From: Arthrinium phaeospermum
Taxonomy: Eukaryota; Ascomycota; Sordariomycetes; Amphisphaeriales; Apiosporaceae
Assembly (NCBI GenBank): GCA_006503535.1
Contig: QYRS01000010.1
Coordinates: 992,001 to 1,056,000 of the forward strand
DNA length: 64,000 bases
Direction: 5' to 3'
Each line of letters starts with the position of its first letter. The first letter of the stretch is position 1. Shown here one piece after another: positions 49,885-60,530 of the stretch. The translations under genes and the position numbers were made by a program. The notes under the pieces were generated by a model, which worked only from the letters and a program-made list of their open reading frames with translations, searched no databases and was not told the origin of the DNA.

Positions 49885-51355
49885 ATGGTGAACATCACAG
49901 AGAAGATCAAGGAGTAAGAGAGAGACGGATCTACCCCGCGCTGAACAATGCAGACTAATACGGCACGACGCGCAGGATCGAGGATGAGATGAGGAGGACA
50001 CAGAGTAAGCTTCCGTCGAGCAAATGCTGCTTTTTACTAATATGCTAACGCGAGGTTATAGAGAATAAGGCCACAGGTGAATGCGACCACCCACTTTGCC
50101 GCGATCGAACCCGATATTGACGACTTGAACTAGAATATCATCTTGGTCTCCTGAAAGGGTAAAGAAGCTCCCCAATGGTCGATTCCAGCGAGGAGAGGAC
50201 ATCGCGGCATAATCGGACACTATTCTAACGCAGAAAACCCCCCGACAGAAAGCTCGCCCGACTCCGCGCACAGCTCCTCGAGCCCGGCCCGGGCGCCGGC
50301 GGCGGTGGCGGCGCCGGCTTCGACGTGAGCAAAAGCGGCGATGCCCGAATAGCGCTGGTCGGCTTCCCCTCGGTGGGCAAGTCGACGTTCCTATCCAAAG
50401 TCACAAAGACGCGGTCCGAGGTGGCGTCGTACGCCTTCACGACCCTCACGGCGATTCCCGGCGTGCTCGAGTACGGCGGCGCCGAGATCCAGCTGCTCGA
50501 TCTGCCCGGTATCATCGAGGGCGCCTCCGAAGGCAAGGGGCGTGGGCGACAGGTCATCTCGGCAGCCAAGACGAGCGACCTGATCTTGATGGTGCTGGAC
50601 GCGACGAAGAAGGCGGAACAGAGAGCGCTGCTGGAGGCCGAACTGGAGGCGGTAGGCATCCGCCTGAACCGTGAGCCACCGTACGTCTCTAGACGAAGCT
50701 GCCCCCTTTCCTCACGAAAATCACCGCCGACGAAGATACTGACAAGAAGGGGTGTTTTTTACCCAACAGGAATATCTACCTCAAACCGAAGAAAGCCGGC
50801 GGCATGAAGATCAACTTCCAAGCGACGCCCAAGAACCTCGACGAAAAGATGGTGTACAACATCCTGAAGGACTACAAGATGCTGAACTGCGAGGTGCTGA
50901 TCCGCGACGACGAGGCCACGGTCGACGACCTCATCGACATCATCATGAAGGACCACCGCAAGTACATCAAGTGCCTCTACGTCTACAACAAGATCGACAG
51001 CGTCTCGCTCGACTTCCTCGACAAGCTCGCCCGCGAGCCCCACACCGTCGTCATGAGTTGCGAGGACGACCTCGGCATCCAGGACGTCGTGGACCGGTGC
51101 TGGAAGGAGCTCGCCCTCATCCGCGTCTACACCAAGCGCAAGGGCGACGACCCGGACTTCAGCGAGGCCCTGATTGTGCGCAAGGATAGCACGATAGAGG
51201 ACGTCTGCGACCGCATCCACCGCACGCTCAAGGAGTCTTATAAGTACGCCTTGGTATGGGGAGCGAGTGCGAGGCATGTCCCCCAACGGGTGGGACTGAG
51301 CCATCTGGTGGCTGACGAGGACGTTGTCTACATCGTGAGCGGCTACAAGGCGTAA
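49885..51355 (+). CDS. RBG1: Rbg1/DRG1-type developmentally regulated GTP-binding protein
   Basis: A cytosolic GTPase of the Obg-HflX superfamily that associates with translating ribosomes, in yeast with partner Tma46. Exons are 49885-49913, 49976-50004, 50062-50076, 50134-50158, 50249-50680 and 50770-51355, all in phase, giving 371 aa (yeast Rbg1 is about 369). The N-terminus reads [20 protein letters not shown], then [19 protein letters not shown], the DRG signature. G motifs are GFPSVGKST (about 71-79), [18 protein letters not shown], and NKID. The C-terminal TGS domain ends in [20 protein letters not shown]. The third exon is only 15 bases. A Gly-rich stretch ([15 protein letters not shown]) precedes the G domain. 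The usual prediction from a single frame would miss the first four exons. Confidence 0.95.
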
Positions 51356-51874
51356 TCCCGTAACATAGCCTGCCAATTGTGTAGATCTAGGAAGAGCGCA
51401 AAATTTTACCAAAATTCAGGAACAATTAGGAGCATATGATGGTATCATCTCTGTTCAGTTCGTAACATGGCTATCCTGCCGAAATAGGTATATGTAACCC
51501 ATACCTGTGTGCAAGAATCCTCACCCCTAAACGCCAGATGTTCGGTGATCTCTCTGTCCGCCGACTACCCTAGAATACAAGTACAAGAAGTTAGGGTTCG
51601 AGGGAGCGTTGTTGTTGGTCCCTGTCCCTGTGTTGTGCATCGTAATAGTCGTCATCGTAGAAAGCAAATGAAAAGGAAAACAAAGGAGAAGAGACGCCTC
51701 GTCGCAAGTCCTGCGGGAAAACTCCGATCCACCCCATTCCGTTAGGCGAAAACAAAGTCGCGGAAACCCAGAAAGAAAGGAAAAACACAGCCATTTCCTA
51801 CCGCCTCTCCATGTTCGCAAGATCGTCAGCGAAAGGAGTGGGTAGAGGAAACGGCTATGGTGCTTTTTTCCTTT
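51356..51874. other. Convergent intergenic region between RBG1 and SPO12
   Basis: About 520 bases holding both 3' UTRs. Short frames only; nothing recognised. Confidence 0.45.
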
Positions 51875-52434
51875 CTAGCGCGAGGACGAGGGACTGCTAG
51901 CACCCAGGACGTTGTTCTCGTCGGAGAGCTTGCGGGCAGAAGCCTGTGCGAAGAGCGACTTAGGCTTGGTCCTAATGGTTGAGGAATAAGTGTTAGCATC
52001 TTGCGCTGTCAAGCATCGGGCGATCACATGGGCAAAGAGGTTTACTTACTTGCTGACCTGCTTGTTGCGCAAAGCGTTGAGCTTGGCTGTGCAAGGGCTC
52101 ATGATGTTGTCCGAAGGGGAGACGTAGGTCTTCTTGTTCCTGTAGGCGCGCAGTGTTAGTCGAGTGCCATGGATCAATGGTCCTTAAGTCTGGAAGCGCA
52201 TGTGCTTTGCGGGGGCGGGGAAGTGGCATCGCGACAGAGTGGGAACAGCGATCGGCGACATGCCATTGGAAGGGGAGGTGAGCAGGTGTGGACTTACTTC
52301 TCTTCCTCCATCTTGTTCTGCAGGACCTGGCGGTGGTACTCCATGCTCTTAACATCGGGCTTTGCGCCATCCATGGTGGGGGTGGCCCGGATGTGGTTGT
52401 TGGTATCCTTGGGGGAGAGGACGTTGGCAGACAT
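51875..52434 (-). CDS. SPO12: Spo12-family cell-cycle regulator
   Basis: A small nuclear protein; in yeasts Spo12 acts in mitotic exit and meiosis (FEAR network). Exons in minus-strand order are 52434-52298, 52139-52050 and 51971-51875, giving 107 aa. The family core, YVSPSDNIMSPCTAKLNALR, spans the second exon and contains the Ser-Pro sites (SPSDNIMSP) that mark Spo12 proteins. The C-terminus KPKSLFAQASARKLS is also typical. A four-residue-longer start at 52446 (MQTT before MSAN) is equally possible. The remainder is Ser/Thr/Lys-rich and probably disordered. The gene is invisible as a single frame. Function is inferred from family. Confidence 0.88.
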
Positions 52435-52446
52435 TGTGGTTTGCAT

Positions 52447-53353
52447 TGAAGTGGTTGTTGATCTGGGATATGGGTATCGCCGATGAAGATGGTATGTGCG
52501 CGACAGTTGATTGCGAGAGCTGAAGTGCGTGTGTGTGGTTTGTGTGGTGATGTTCTGGTTCGAGATGCAGAAGCGATGTTGATGCTCTGGTGGTGGAATG
52601 GCACTGGTCTTTATATGTGCGTGTGATGGTGTGAGTGTTTGCAGATGCAGATGTAACCGAGATGGTCTGAAGCTGTTGTTCTTTAAGGAGCTCTTCAAGG
52701 TTTACTTGTATTCAATGATGAGGCAGAGTGAGGTGCAGATGATTGGAAGAGAGCAGGTCTTCTGTCTTTGGCCAGAAGTAAATAAAGTGCTGCAGCAAAG
52801 AGTGGACACCTTCCCGTGCAAATTAGCCGATGATGCGATGAAACTACTGCAGAGTAAAAGCTCTTTCTCTCAATTCCAACTTTTTAGGGATGATGGGGAT
52901 GTAAATAGAGGTGGGCTACGTACGTCGTCAGGGGCAACGGCGGTACGTACCTGCTCCTTACAGGGCTCGCTCCAGCAAACACCCGTCATATCTCTCCATC
53001 AAATCAGCAGGAACTGGGCCGCGACATAAGGTAAACAGGGATCCCAGACCCACCCACTTCTAGACATGGACTTGTTCGACTGCCGGGTTCATGTCGTCCT
53101 ACCAACGCCGCAACGTTCCGATCCTCCAAAACCCTATACGCATCGCTATATACCCATATGAGTCACGGTTGTGTGCCAGGGCCGACAGCTCCAACCGTCA
53201 TCCCCGCGCATGTCGCCGCGTTGGAACGGCAACCCCCCGGACAGAGATGGCCCTCCGTAAACGTTCCTGCGTTTCTGCGGGCTGAGTGAACGGGTACTTT
53301 GATAGGGAGTACAACACACTCTCAATTGATGGACGTTACGTAGCTAAATACCC
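52447..53353. other. Gene-free region upstream of SPO12
   Basis: This 0.9-kb stretch contains the SPO12 promoter and the acyl-CoA dehydrogenase 3' UTR, both on the minus strand. CA/GT-rich patches are present near 52500-52640. No gene is seen. Confidence 0.4.
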
Positions 53354-54834
53354 TTACATCCGGGCCTTGATGTTCATGCCCGGCTCGTACCTTTTCACGC
53401 TATACTGCTTCAACAGCTGCTCCGTCTTCTGCTTCTGGCCTCCAATCTTCTGCGTCACCTCCTTGCCCCGCTTGTTCTCGTTTCGCCCCAGCTGTTGGAG
53501 ATGCACCTCATCCGGACCGTCTGCCAGTCTCAGAGTTCGGATCTGCGCCCACATGTTGGCCAGAGGTGTGTCCTGACTGACACCAGCACCGCCAAAGGCC
53601 TGGACCGCGCGATCGATGACCGTCAGCGCGGTCTGCGGCACGAGTACTTTGGCCTCGGCAATCTCCTTGAGGGTCGCCTTGGGACCAAGATCATCCATCT
53701 TGACAGCGGCGTTCAACACTATCAGGCGTGCTGCGTCGATCTCGATCCTGGATTTGGCGACCCACTCGAGGATCACCCCGTGCTCCCGCAGTTGCTTCTT
53801 GAAGGGTGTCTTGCTGGGGTCGTTGATTCTCATCAGCATCCACTCAAGGGCGCGCTCCGCAGCTCCGATGGTGCGCATGGCGTGGTGGATGCGACCAGGT
53901 CCAAGACGCCCTTGGATGATCTCGAAACCCTTGCCTTCGCCAAGCACCATGTTGCTGGCCGGAACTCTGACGTTCTTGAAGCTGATGTGGCCATGTCCAT
54001 GCGGCGCGTCATCGTAGCCATAGACTTGCAGCATCCTGTGAATTGTGATACCGGGTGTGTTGGCGGGCACGAGAATAACCGACTGCTGCTGGTAAGGGTC
54101 CTTGTTGCTCGGGTCCGACTTGCCCATGACAATGTAAACAGAGCATCGAGGGTCACCAGCTCCGCTTGACCACCATTTCTGTAACAATATGATTAGTTTT
54201 GGTGGGGAGTAGTTCAGGTAACACTTGGACGTACCGAGCCATTCAAGACGTATTCGTTACCCTCGCGCTTCATGCTAAGCTGAATGTTGGTGGCATCGGA
54301 AGAAGCAACGTCTGGTTCAGTCATGAGGAAGGCCGAGCGAATCTCTCCCTCCAACAGGGGCTTCAGCCATTTGGCCTTCTGTGCCTCGTTTCCGTACTTG
54401 GCCAACACTTCCATGTTGCCAGTGTCAGGTGCGGCGCAATTGACAGCTTCCGAAGCCACTCTCGACTTGCCCAGCCATTCTGCCATAAGCCCATACTCCA
54501 GGTTGGTGTAGCCGGGCGACTCCTTGTAATGGCCCTTGGGAAGGAACATGTTCCACAGACCGAGCTTCCGGGCCTTCTTCTTCAAGTCGTCCACAATGGG
54601 AGGGTGGTGGTCCCATCTTGACTCGCCCGAACCAATCTGAGCTTCGAGAACCGGGTCGGCGGGAATGCAATCTTCCTCAACAAACTTGGCAACGAGATCC
54701 AAAGCCTGTTTCGCCTTGTCGCTCACGCGATCCACGACCTGGACAGTGCATCGTTAGTTATCGCCGCTGGCAAACTATCATCTAGAGAGGGCTGAGAATG
54801 GCGAACATACGAGAGCAGGAATCTTAGCCGACAT
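53354..54834 (-). CDS. Acyl-CoA dehydrogenase (ACAD10/11-like group)
   Basis: A flavoenzyme predicted to start fatty-acyl beta-oxidation by desaturating acyl-CoA. The exons, in minus-strand order, are 54834-54811, 54738-54235 and 54178-53354, giving 450 aa. Motifs in order are [38 protein letters not shown] (FAD- and substrate-binding loop), [59 protein letters not shown] and [34 protein letters not shown]. The pattern is closest to the ACAD10/11-like group rather than classical medium- or long-chain enzymes. The C-terminus is KARM, and the last three residues ARM match the loose PTS1 peroxisomal consensus, so peroxisomal location is possible though weak. I see no mitochondrial presequence. 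Confidence 0.92.
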
Positions 54835-55724
54835 GATGGCGCTACGGAGATGAAAGCTTGTTTGAAGGAGACAACAAAGTGAAGGCCCTTTGGTAGAGGC
54901 CACAAATGTTGAATTGAAGTTGTCAAGTGCTAGTTCGGTCCTTCAATTGGATCTTCAGTGCTTTAAAGGGAAATGGCAATCACCTCGGCGCTTTGCCCCG
55001 GCTGACTGCGACATGACCCCAAACATGTCGTACAATGTCAAGTCGGCCGAGGTAAGATCCACACAGCGGGGTTCCTGGCGGGAAGCTTTGCCCGTAGTCG
55101 TAGCATGCTGAGCAGTTCATTGAGCGCTAGAATGCTAATGCCCGGGGTCAAAACCTGGGGTAGACCGCTGGAAGATGTACCGATACCCGAATCGAATGTT
55201 CCCGTTCTGTATGCTACTTTAGGTAAATATCTACGAAATGGAAGTTGAGGATGTAATATTGCGATTATGTGAATTCATGAAAACCCCTCGACTTTTCTCC
55301 TGGGCACATGTCCAGGTTCATTGGGCCTGGTAGAGATTCAAATGCACAAAAGTCAAGCAATCAATGTTCGTATGAACATGGCACCATGACGTTACAGGCC
55401 TCCAGATTGGTGCGGACTTCATTGCGGACAAGAGCTCAAGGAAGTAGCGACATCCACTGAGGTAGGTGCGATCAGAAGAAGCCCCTGATACATGCATGGC
55501 AATCGGTACGAATGGAAACTAAGTATTGATAGTGGGCTCCATGGAGCTCGTAGCACTGTCATACGAATCAAACAGTGCTAACCGCTAAAAGATTACTGCT
55601 GTAGCGCCTCGAATTCAGGTGGTTTTATCCACACGGACCACCCAAAAGTTTATCGCAGCCTTCTATCTATCAGCCTCGTTCTTGCATCTTCTTTTTTGCA
55701 TCATCGACACTCCACAAACACACC
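54835..55724. promoter_or_regulatory. Divergent promoter region between acyl-CoA dehydrogenase and CWC2
   Basis: These 890 bases separate two divergently transcribed genes and should contain both promoters. The CWC2 start is preceded by a CT-rich stretch (about 55665-55715). I recognise no specific site. Confidence 0.4.
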
Positions 55725-56918
55725 ATGGCTGAAGACGACAACGATCAAGCGCTCGTCGCGCAGTCGACAGAGGTAGCCGCGCCGGCGCCCAAGAAGATGA
55801 AAAAGGTCGTCCGCAAGAAGCGCCCAGCGCGCGCGCAGGTCGACCCAGACTTCATCACGTCCGAGCCGCCGCCCCAGACGGGCACCATCTTTAATATATG
55901 GTATAACAAGTGGTCGGGCGGCGACCGCGAGGACAAATACCTATCCAAGACGCCCGCCAAGGGCCGCTGCAACATCGCCCGCGACAGCGGCTACACCCAG
56001 GCCGACAAGCACCCCGGCTCATACTTTTGCCTCTTCTTCGCTCGCGGCATCTGCCCCAAGGGCCAGGACTGCGAATACCTGCACCGGCTCCCGACTGTCA
56101 CCGACTTGTTCAACCCCAATGTCGACTGCTTCGGCCGCGACAAGTTCTCCGACTACCGCGACGACATGGGCGGTGTGGGCAGCTTCATGCGACAGAACCG
56201 TACCATCTACGCCGGCCGCATCCACGTTACCGACGACATTGAGGAGGTAGTGGCCAGGCACTTCGCCGAGTGGGGCCCTGTCGAGCGCGTGCGCGTCCTC
56301 AACACCCGCGGCGTGGGTTTCATCACCTACGTCAACGAGGCCAACGCTCAGTTCGCCAAGGAGGCCATGGCCCACCAGTCCCTGGATCATAACGAGATCC
56401 TCAACGTCCGCTGGGCCACAGCCGACCCCAATCCCATGGCCCAGGCGCGCGAGGCGAGGCGCACCGAGGAGCAGGCAGCCGAGGCCATCCGGCGGGCGCT
56501 CCCCGCCGAGTTCATCGCCGAGCTCGAGGGACGAGACCCGGAGGCGCGGAAGCGGAGGAAGATCGAGAGCTCATACGGTCTGGAAGGCTACGAGGCACCC
56601 GACGACATACATTACGCCAGGGGTGCGCAGGCGGTGAACCCGATAGGGCGGCGGGGCTTCGAGCTTGAAGACGAGCAACAGCGGCTCATGCTCGAAATGG
56701 GCGGTCAACAGCAACAGGACGGGGATCATTATGGTGGAGGCATGGCGGCGTTACCGGCCCCTCCAACACGGCAGCAGCAGGAAGAAGACGGAATCTTTTC
56801 GAGCAGCACGTTAGCCGCGTTACAGAGTAGCAAGGTTGCAGCGGCACCGAAGGCGAAACCAAAAGCACCAGCAGGTCCGCTGGTGGCTTACGGTAGCGAT
56901 GACGAAGATGACGAGTAG
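55725..56918 (+). CDS. CWC2: Cwc2, pre-mRNA splicing factor
   Basis: A component of the NineTeen complex that binds U6 snRNA and helps hold the spliceosome catalytic core. A single exon of 397 aa. The Torus region (TGTIFNIWYNKWSGGDRED, GRCNIARDSGYTQAD) leads into the CCCH zinc finger CLFFARGICPKGQDCEYLH (about residues 102-120), then an RRM beginning TIYAGRIHV and containing RGVGFITYVNEANAQFAKEAM. The C-terminal 150 residues are charged and low complexity with poly-Gln stretches, as in other fungal Cwc2. The start ATG lies after a CT-rich leader. Together with HSH49 this window has two spliceosomal proteins, which looks coincidental. Confidence 0.96.
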   Translation: MAEDDNDQALVAQSTEVAAPAPKKMKKVVRKKRPARAQVDPDFITSEPPPQTGTIFNIWYNKWSGGDREDKYLSKTPAKGRCNIARDSGYTQADKHPGSYFCLFFARGICPKGQDCEYLHRLPTVTDLFNPNVDCFGRDKFSDYRDDMGGVGSFMRQNRTIYAGRIHVTDDIEEVVARHFAEWGPVERVRVLNTRGVGFITYVNEANAQFAKEAMAHQSLDHNEILNVRWATADPNPMAQAREARRTEEQAAEAIRRALPAEFIAELEGRDPEARKRRKIESSYGLEGYEAPDDIHYARGAQAVNPIGRRGFELEDEQQRLMLEMGGQQQQDGDHYGGGMAALPAPPTRQQQEEDGIFSSSTLAALQSSKVAAAPKAKPKAPAGPLVAYGSDDEDDE

Positions 56919-57336
56919 CGAAGCATTGATTGTATTATACTGCATAAAAGAAATGCTCAAAGCGGCATATGTATATTCGACCCTTGATATCCATGCGAAG
57001 AGGAAACAGCAATAGAATTTGTACTGGGTAGAGTCTCACCGGAGCGAACTCATAGCGGTGCATACGACTCAGTAATATTCTAATCTCGGTCCAATCCGAA
57101 TAACCATTCTTGATACTGCTGTGTTCTGATCGGTTGCAGAATCTCGCTCTGTACAGTATGACTAGCCCCTATATATACATGCCGAAACCGGCAACTTGCA
57201 AGAAACATAACTGAATATCTAGTGTAACTGCGGCTCCGTAGCTATGAGCCAAGGGTTAATTCCACCATAGCCATAGTGGCCGCCAAAATAGGCATATATA
57301 ATCGCCCACAACGAGCAGGCTCCCCTCCTTTTCCGT
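56919..57336. other. Convergent intergenic region between CWC2 and UreF
   Basis: About 420 bases containing the two 3' UTRs. AT-rich in part, no gene recognised. Confidence 0.45.
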
Positions 57337-58320
57337 TCAGCTATTAAAGATGCGCGAATACAGCATCTCGTGCCGCCCGATCCAGAGGTCCATGACGGGC
57401 ACGCTCTGTCCCGCGTCCTCGGGCGGCGTGTCCCACTCGCGCGCCACGAACGCCGTGATCAGCGCCTGCGTCTCGGGCGACGCCAGCACGCGCTGCGCCT
57501 GGTACGGGCCGAAGAGGCTCGCGCGCACGGCGGCCGACACCAGGGCCTTGGCGTGGCTCAGGAGGAACACGTAGGCCGTCTGCGGCAGGGTCAGGCCCAG
57601 CAGGGCGCACACGGCGCCGAAGAGGGGGCCCAGGTGCGCGGAGACGGGGGGCGGGAGTGGGGGGTCTGTTGTTGTTGTTGCTGGTAATGAGGATGAAGAG
57701 CCGGTGGAGCGCAGGAGCGCGCTGAACGGCTTCAGCACTTCTTCCGCCGCTCCGGTAGTAGCGGCGGTACTAGCAGGAGAAGAAGACGACGAGGAGGAAA
57801 CGAAGCTGCGCTCCCAGATGCCCAGCAGGGCTCGTCCTTGGGCGATGCTGGCACGGCGGCCCACGGTGCAAATAACGGCGGCGTCCAGCTGGTCGTCCAG
57901 GTCGGCGACGGCGGTGGGCTCACGGTGGGCGGCCAGGACGAAGGGGAGGGTGGTGGAGGCGTAGGAGGACAGGGATAAGGGGAGGAAGTCGGCCGTGAAG
58001 GACGGCCGGGATTGCTGGCCTGCTCGGCGCGCGGAAGAGCGCTGGTGGGCCAGGTAGGACTCCAAGCCGGAGCTAAAGGCGAAGGAACCGAGCGGGAGGG
58101 CGGAGTCGGAGAGCAGGAGGAGGAAATGGTGGGACGAGGTTGGCGGTGATGGGGATTTGGCCAGGGTATTGTGGTTTGATGCTGCTGCAGATGGTGGTGT
58201 TGGTGATGGTCGTGATAGGCGTTCCTTGGCGGATCGGAGGCGGGCCTCCAAATCTGCTATCTCGGCCTCGAGTTCAGCTGCATCTTCATCATTGACCTCA
58301 TCTCGGACCTGGGAGCTCAT
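57337..58320 (-). CDS. ureF: UreF, urease accessory protein
   Basis: A nickel-metallochaperone helper that, with UreG and UreD, activates cytosolic urease. Single exon, 327 aa. The N-terminus (MSSQVRDEVNDEDAAELEAE) begins with a coiled-coil-like acidic segment absent from short bacterial forms. The UreF core starts at LLLLSDSALPLGSFAFSSGLESYLAH (around residues 71-95 by eye), the hallmark motif. Later conserved helices include GRRASIAQGRALLGIWERSF and LGLTLPQTAYVFLLSHAKALVSAAVRASLFGPYQAQRVL. Serine- and threonine-rich inserts separate the helices. GC-rich. The pairing with glutamate dehydrogenase in the same window fits nitrogen use, but the two are 12 kb apart and need not be linked. Confidence 0.92.
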   Translation of the reverse strand: MSSQVRDEVNDEDAAELEAEIADLEARLRSAKERLSRPSPTPPSAAASNHNTLAKSPSPPTSSHHFLLLLSDSALPLGSFAFSSGLESYLAHQRSSARRAGQQSRPSFTADFLPLSLSSYASTTLPFVLAAHREPTAVADLDDQLDAAVICTVGRRASIAQGRALLGIWERSFVSSSSSSSPASTAATTGAAEEVLKPFSALLRSTGSSSSLPATTTTDPPLPPPVSAHLGPLFGAVCALLGLTLPQTAYVFLLSHAKALVSAAVRASLFGPYQAQRVLASPETQALITAFVAREWDTPPEDAGQSVPVMDLWIGRHEMLYSRIFNS

Positions 58321-58687
58321 AGCTGCAATGTCATGATAGTAGAGGCAAATTATTGGAAATTGAAGCTAGAGAAGTAGGAAGGGGCTCCTATAGACAATTG
58401 CATGTATAAGAAAGCATAGTTATAGTTATACCTTACCTCCATTCAATTTCTAGCTCTCAGATAAGCATCATTCTTTCCGCAATTGCATAGCACCTATCAC
58501 GGGTAACTTTCGCATACTTTTAGTCAATGTACTTACATGAGGCGTTATCTCAGCCCACAGCAATTGAGCTCTTATATTCTTAAAACATACAATTTTGTAC
58601 AGTCGACGACAAGTCCTCCGCAGCATATTGATTGCCTGGCCATGTCTGGTTTCGTGGTCTCGTTACAACATTATCGGCCCAGCCTTT
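58321..58687. other. Intergenic region between UreF and CUT12
   Basis: This 370-base stretch contains the UreF promoter and the 3' UTR of CUT12, both on the minus strand. It is AT-rich. Nothing else is seen. Confidence 0.45.
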
Positions 58688-59723
58688 TCAAGTCGCCCGG
58701 AGTGCCGCCCTCTCCCTCCGCTTCTGGGCCACCCTGGCTTTTGCCGCCGCCGCTCGCTCGCTCGTCATGGCTGAAGTCGTCCGGGGCACATGTTGTGCCG
58801 AGTCTGAGGAATTCCCCTTGATCATCTCGTTCTCTTTCCGGAGGCTTTCATTCTCCTTCTTTAGCATGGCGACTTCTGTCGTCAGCCGCGCCACTTCGCG
58901 CTCGGCGGTTTCCCGCGCCCTTTCCGAATCCTGGCGTTCTCTGCTGCTTGCACTGGCGACACTGGTTGTCCTCGTCAATCCTGGCCGCTTCTGCGCTTGC
59001 TTGATCTCCTCGTCCTTGAGATTGACCTGCCGCTCTAGTTCTTTGACCCGTTCCTGTAGTTCCGTATTTTCGATGTCTTTTTGTTGTGCGTACATGCGCG
59101 AGAGGTGTTTGTGTTTGACCAGTTTGGACATCTCCTGCCTCGCATCGTCGTGGTATTTCGTGAACTGTGCCTTCCAATATTTCCCCGAATTGGACTTGGG
59201 TTCGTTTAGGTCGATTGTGACATCGGCGGCATCCTCGTCCTCCCACTCTTCGTCGGACATGTCGTCGTTCTTTTTAGATGCTGGGGGTTTCGAAGGTGAC
59301 GGCGCGGGAACATCGTTCTGTTTTGTTGGATTTCGTGGCCGAACGAGACTCGCTTCCGGCGTGAGGTGGCGGTTCCCGGGGTCATAAGAATGCCCGTAGG
59401 TTTCGGAGGCGACTTTGGAGGCGATTTAGGCCTGGTGTCTGCAAGTAGACGCGGCGGTCGTGTGCCTGTAGTGGTGGCAGGTGCCGGTGTGCCAAAGATG
59501 GCATGCCTTACGGCGCGGGCGGCGAAGACTGGTGCAGGTGTGTCGGGGGCATCAAATTGGGTGGTATCTGACATGGTTGTGGTCAGCATGCCATCCAAAA
59601 CACAGCAAATAAGCAGTACCGTAGGTAGGCGCGTTCGGACTCACCAGCATCTTCAGGCTGTCTTGGGGCATCAGACGCGCCCGTCGCGGTCTGATAGCCC
59701 CTCTTAATGGCCCAACCCAGCAT
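58688..59723 (-). CDS. CUT12: Cut12-type spindle pole body protein with apparent frameshift
   Basis: A coiled-coil protein that in fission yeast anchors spindle pole body duplication. Exon 1, 59723-59645, gives MLGWAIKRGYQTATG. Exon 2 begins at 59567. It encodes DTTQFDAPDTPAPVFAARAV, then AIFGTPAP and GILMTPGTATSRRKRVSFGH, all characteristic of Cut12. The frame then appears to slip by one base in the A-rich run near 59314-59325, after which NDVPAPSPSKPPASKKNDD, DMSDEEWEDEDAADVTIDL and KYWKAQFTKYHDDARQEMSK continue in a different frame to the stop at 58688. About 320 residues in all. The C-terminal half is a coiled coil rich in Glu/Lys/Arg. No intron with reasonable splice sites repairs the slip, so I take it as an assembly or real one-base deletion. 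Confidence 0.85.
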
Positions 59724-60530
59724 TGGCGCAGAAGTCTGAGGAAAACAGGGCCTTGAAGTAAGTCGTGGATAATCGATGGGTACGGTTTGGCACTCTCCAG
59801 TCGCTGGATCAGAAACTGTCAAGCATTTGTTGTTGAAGTGCAGTTTGTTAGGAATCTTGCCTCCAGATTGGTCTGGCCTGGCCTGTGGGACGCGGTTATT
59901 CAGGGTTCGGTTTGAGTGACCTCAGTGGTGCTTTATTTACTTCTTACCGCTTAGGAACTCAATTGAGCATCTTTTTCAAGTGCACCCTAAAAAAGCAGGC
60001 GTAAAGCCTTTACAGCCCCTTACAGCAATCCCAAATCTGCATTGAACATTTCGCACTTTGCCCATTCATTTACATACTGATCTTCCAGATCCCGGGGGCA
60101 TGCACTGAGATGCCATTGGCCCAGTTCAATGTAACGATACAATTTCATATCTCCTGTATACCTATTACGTACATACTTACATAGCCACCAAATCATAGAG
60201 ATCCCTTACCATTCATTGTCAACCTTGTCGTCTTCACTGCCATCTATGAAAAACAAAGAACCCGGAAGCAGCAAAAGCCCCAGTACTTTCAATTGACTTG
60301 TATACATTCCATGATTGTATGGATCATGGGTTGTTCGTATGGCTGTAGTATGGGCTGCAAAGTCACAACGTACATTGCTAACGTTACTCTGGAAGGTGAA
60401 CGAGCATCCAAACAGAAAAGTATTGCTGCCTATTGCCATTGATATGCATTGATATGTAGCATAAACTCGTAAGTCTCTTCTATTCACTACATACATCTTT
60501 CCGCCCGAGGCAGACGACGACCGACCGATC
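59724..60530. promoter_or_regulatory. Divergent promoter region between CUT12 and the pseudokinase
   Basis: About 800 bases holding both promoters. It is AT-rich toward 60170-60480 and contains only short random frames. No specific element identified. Confidence 0.4.
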
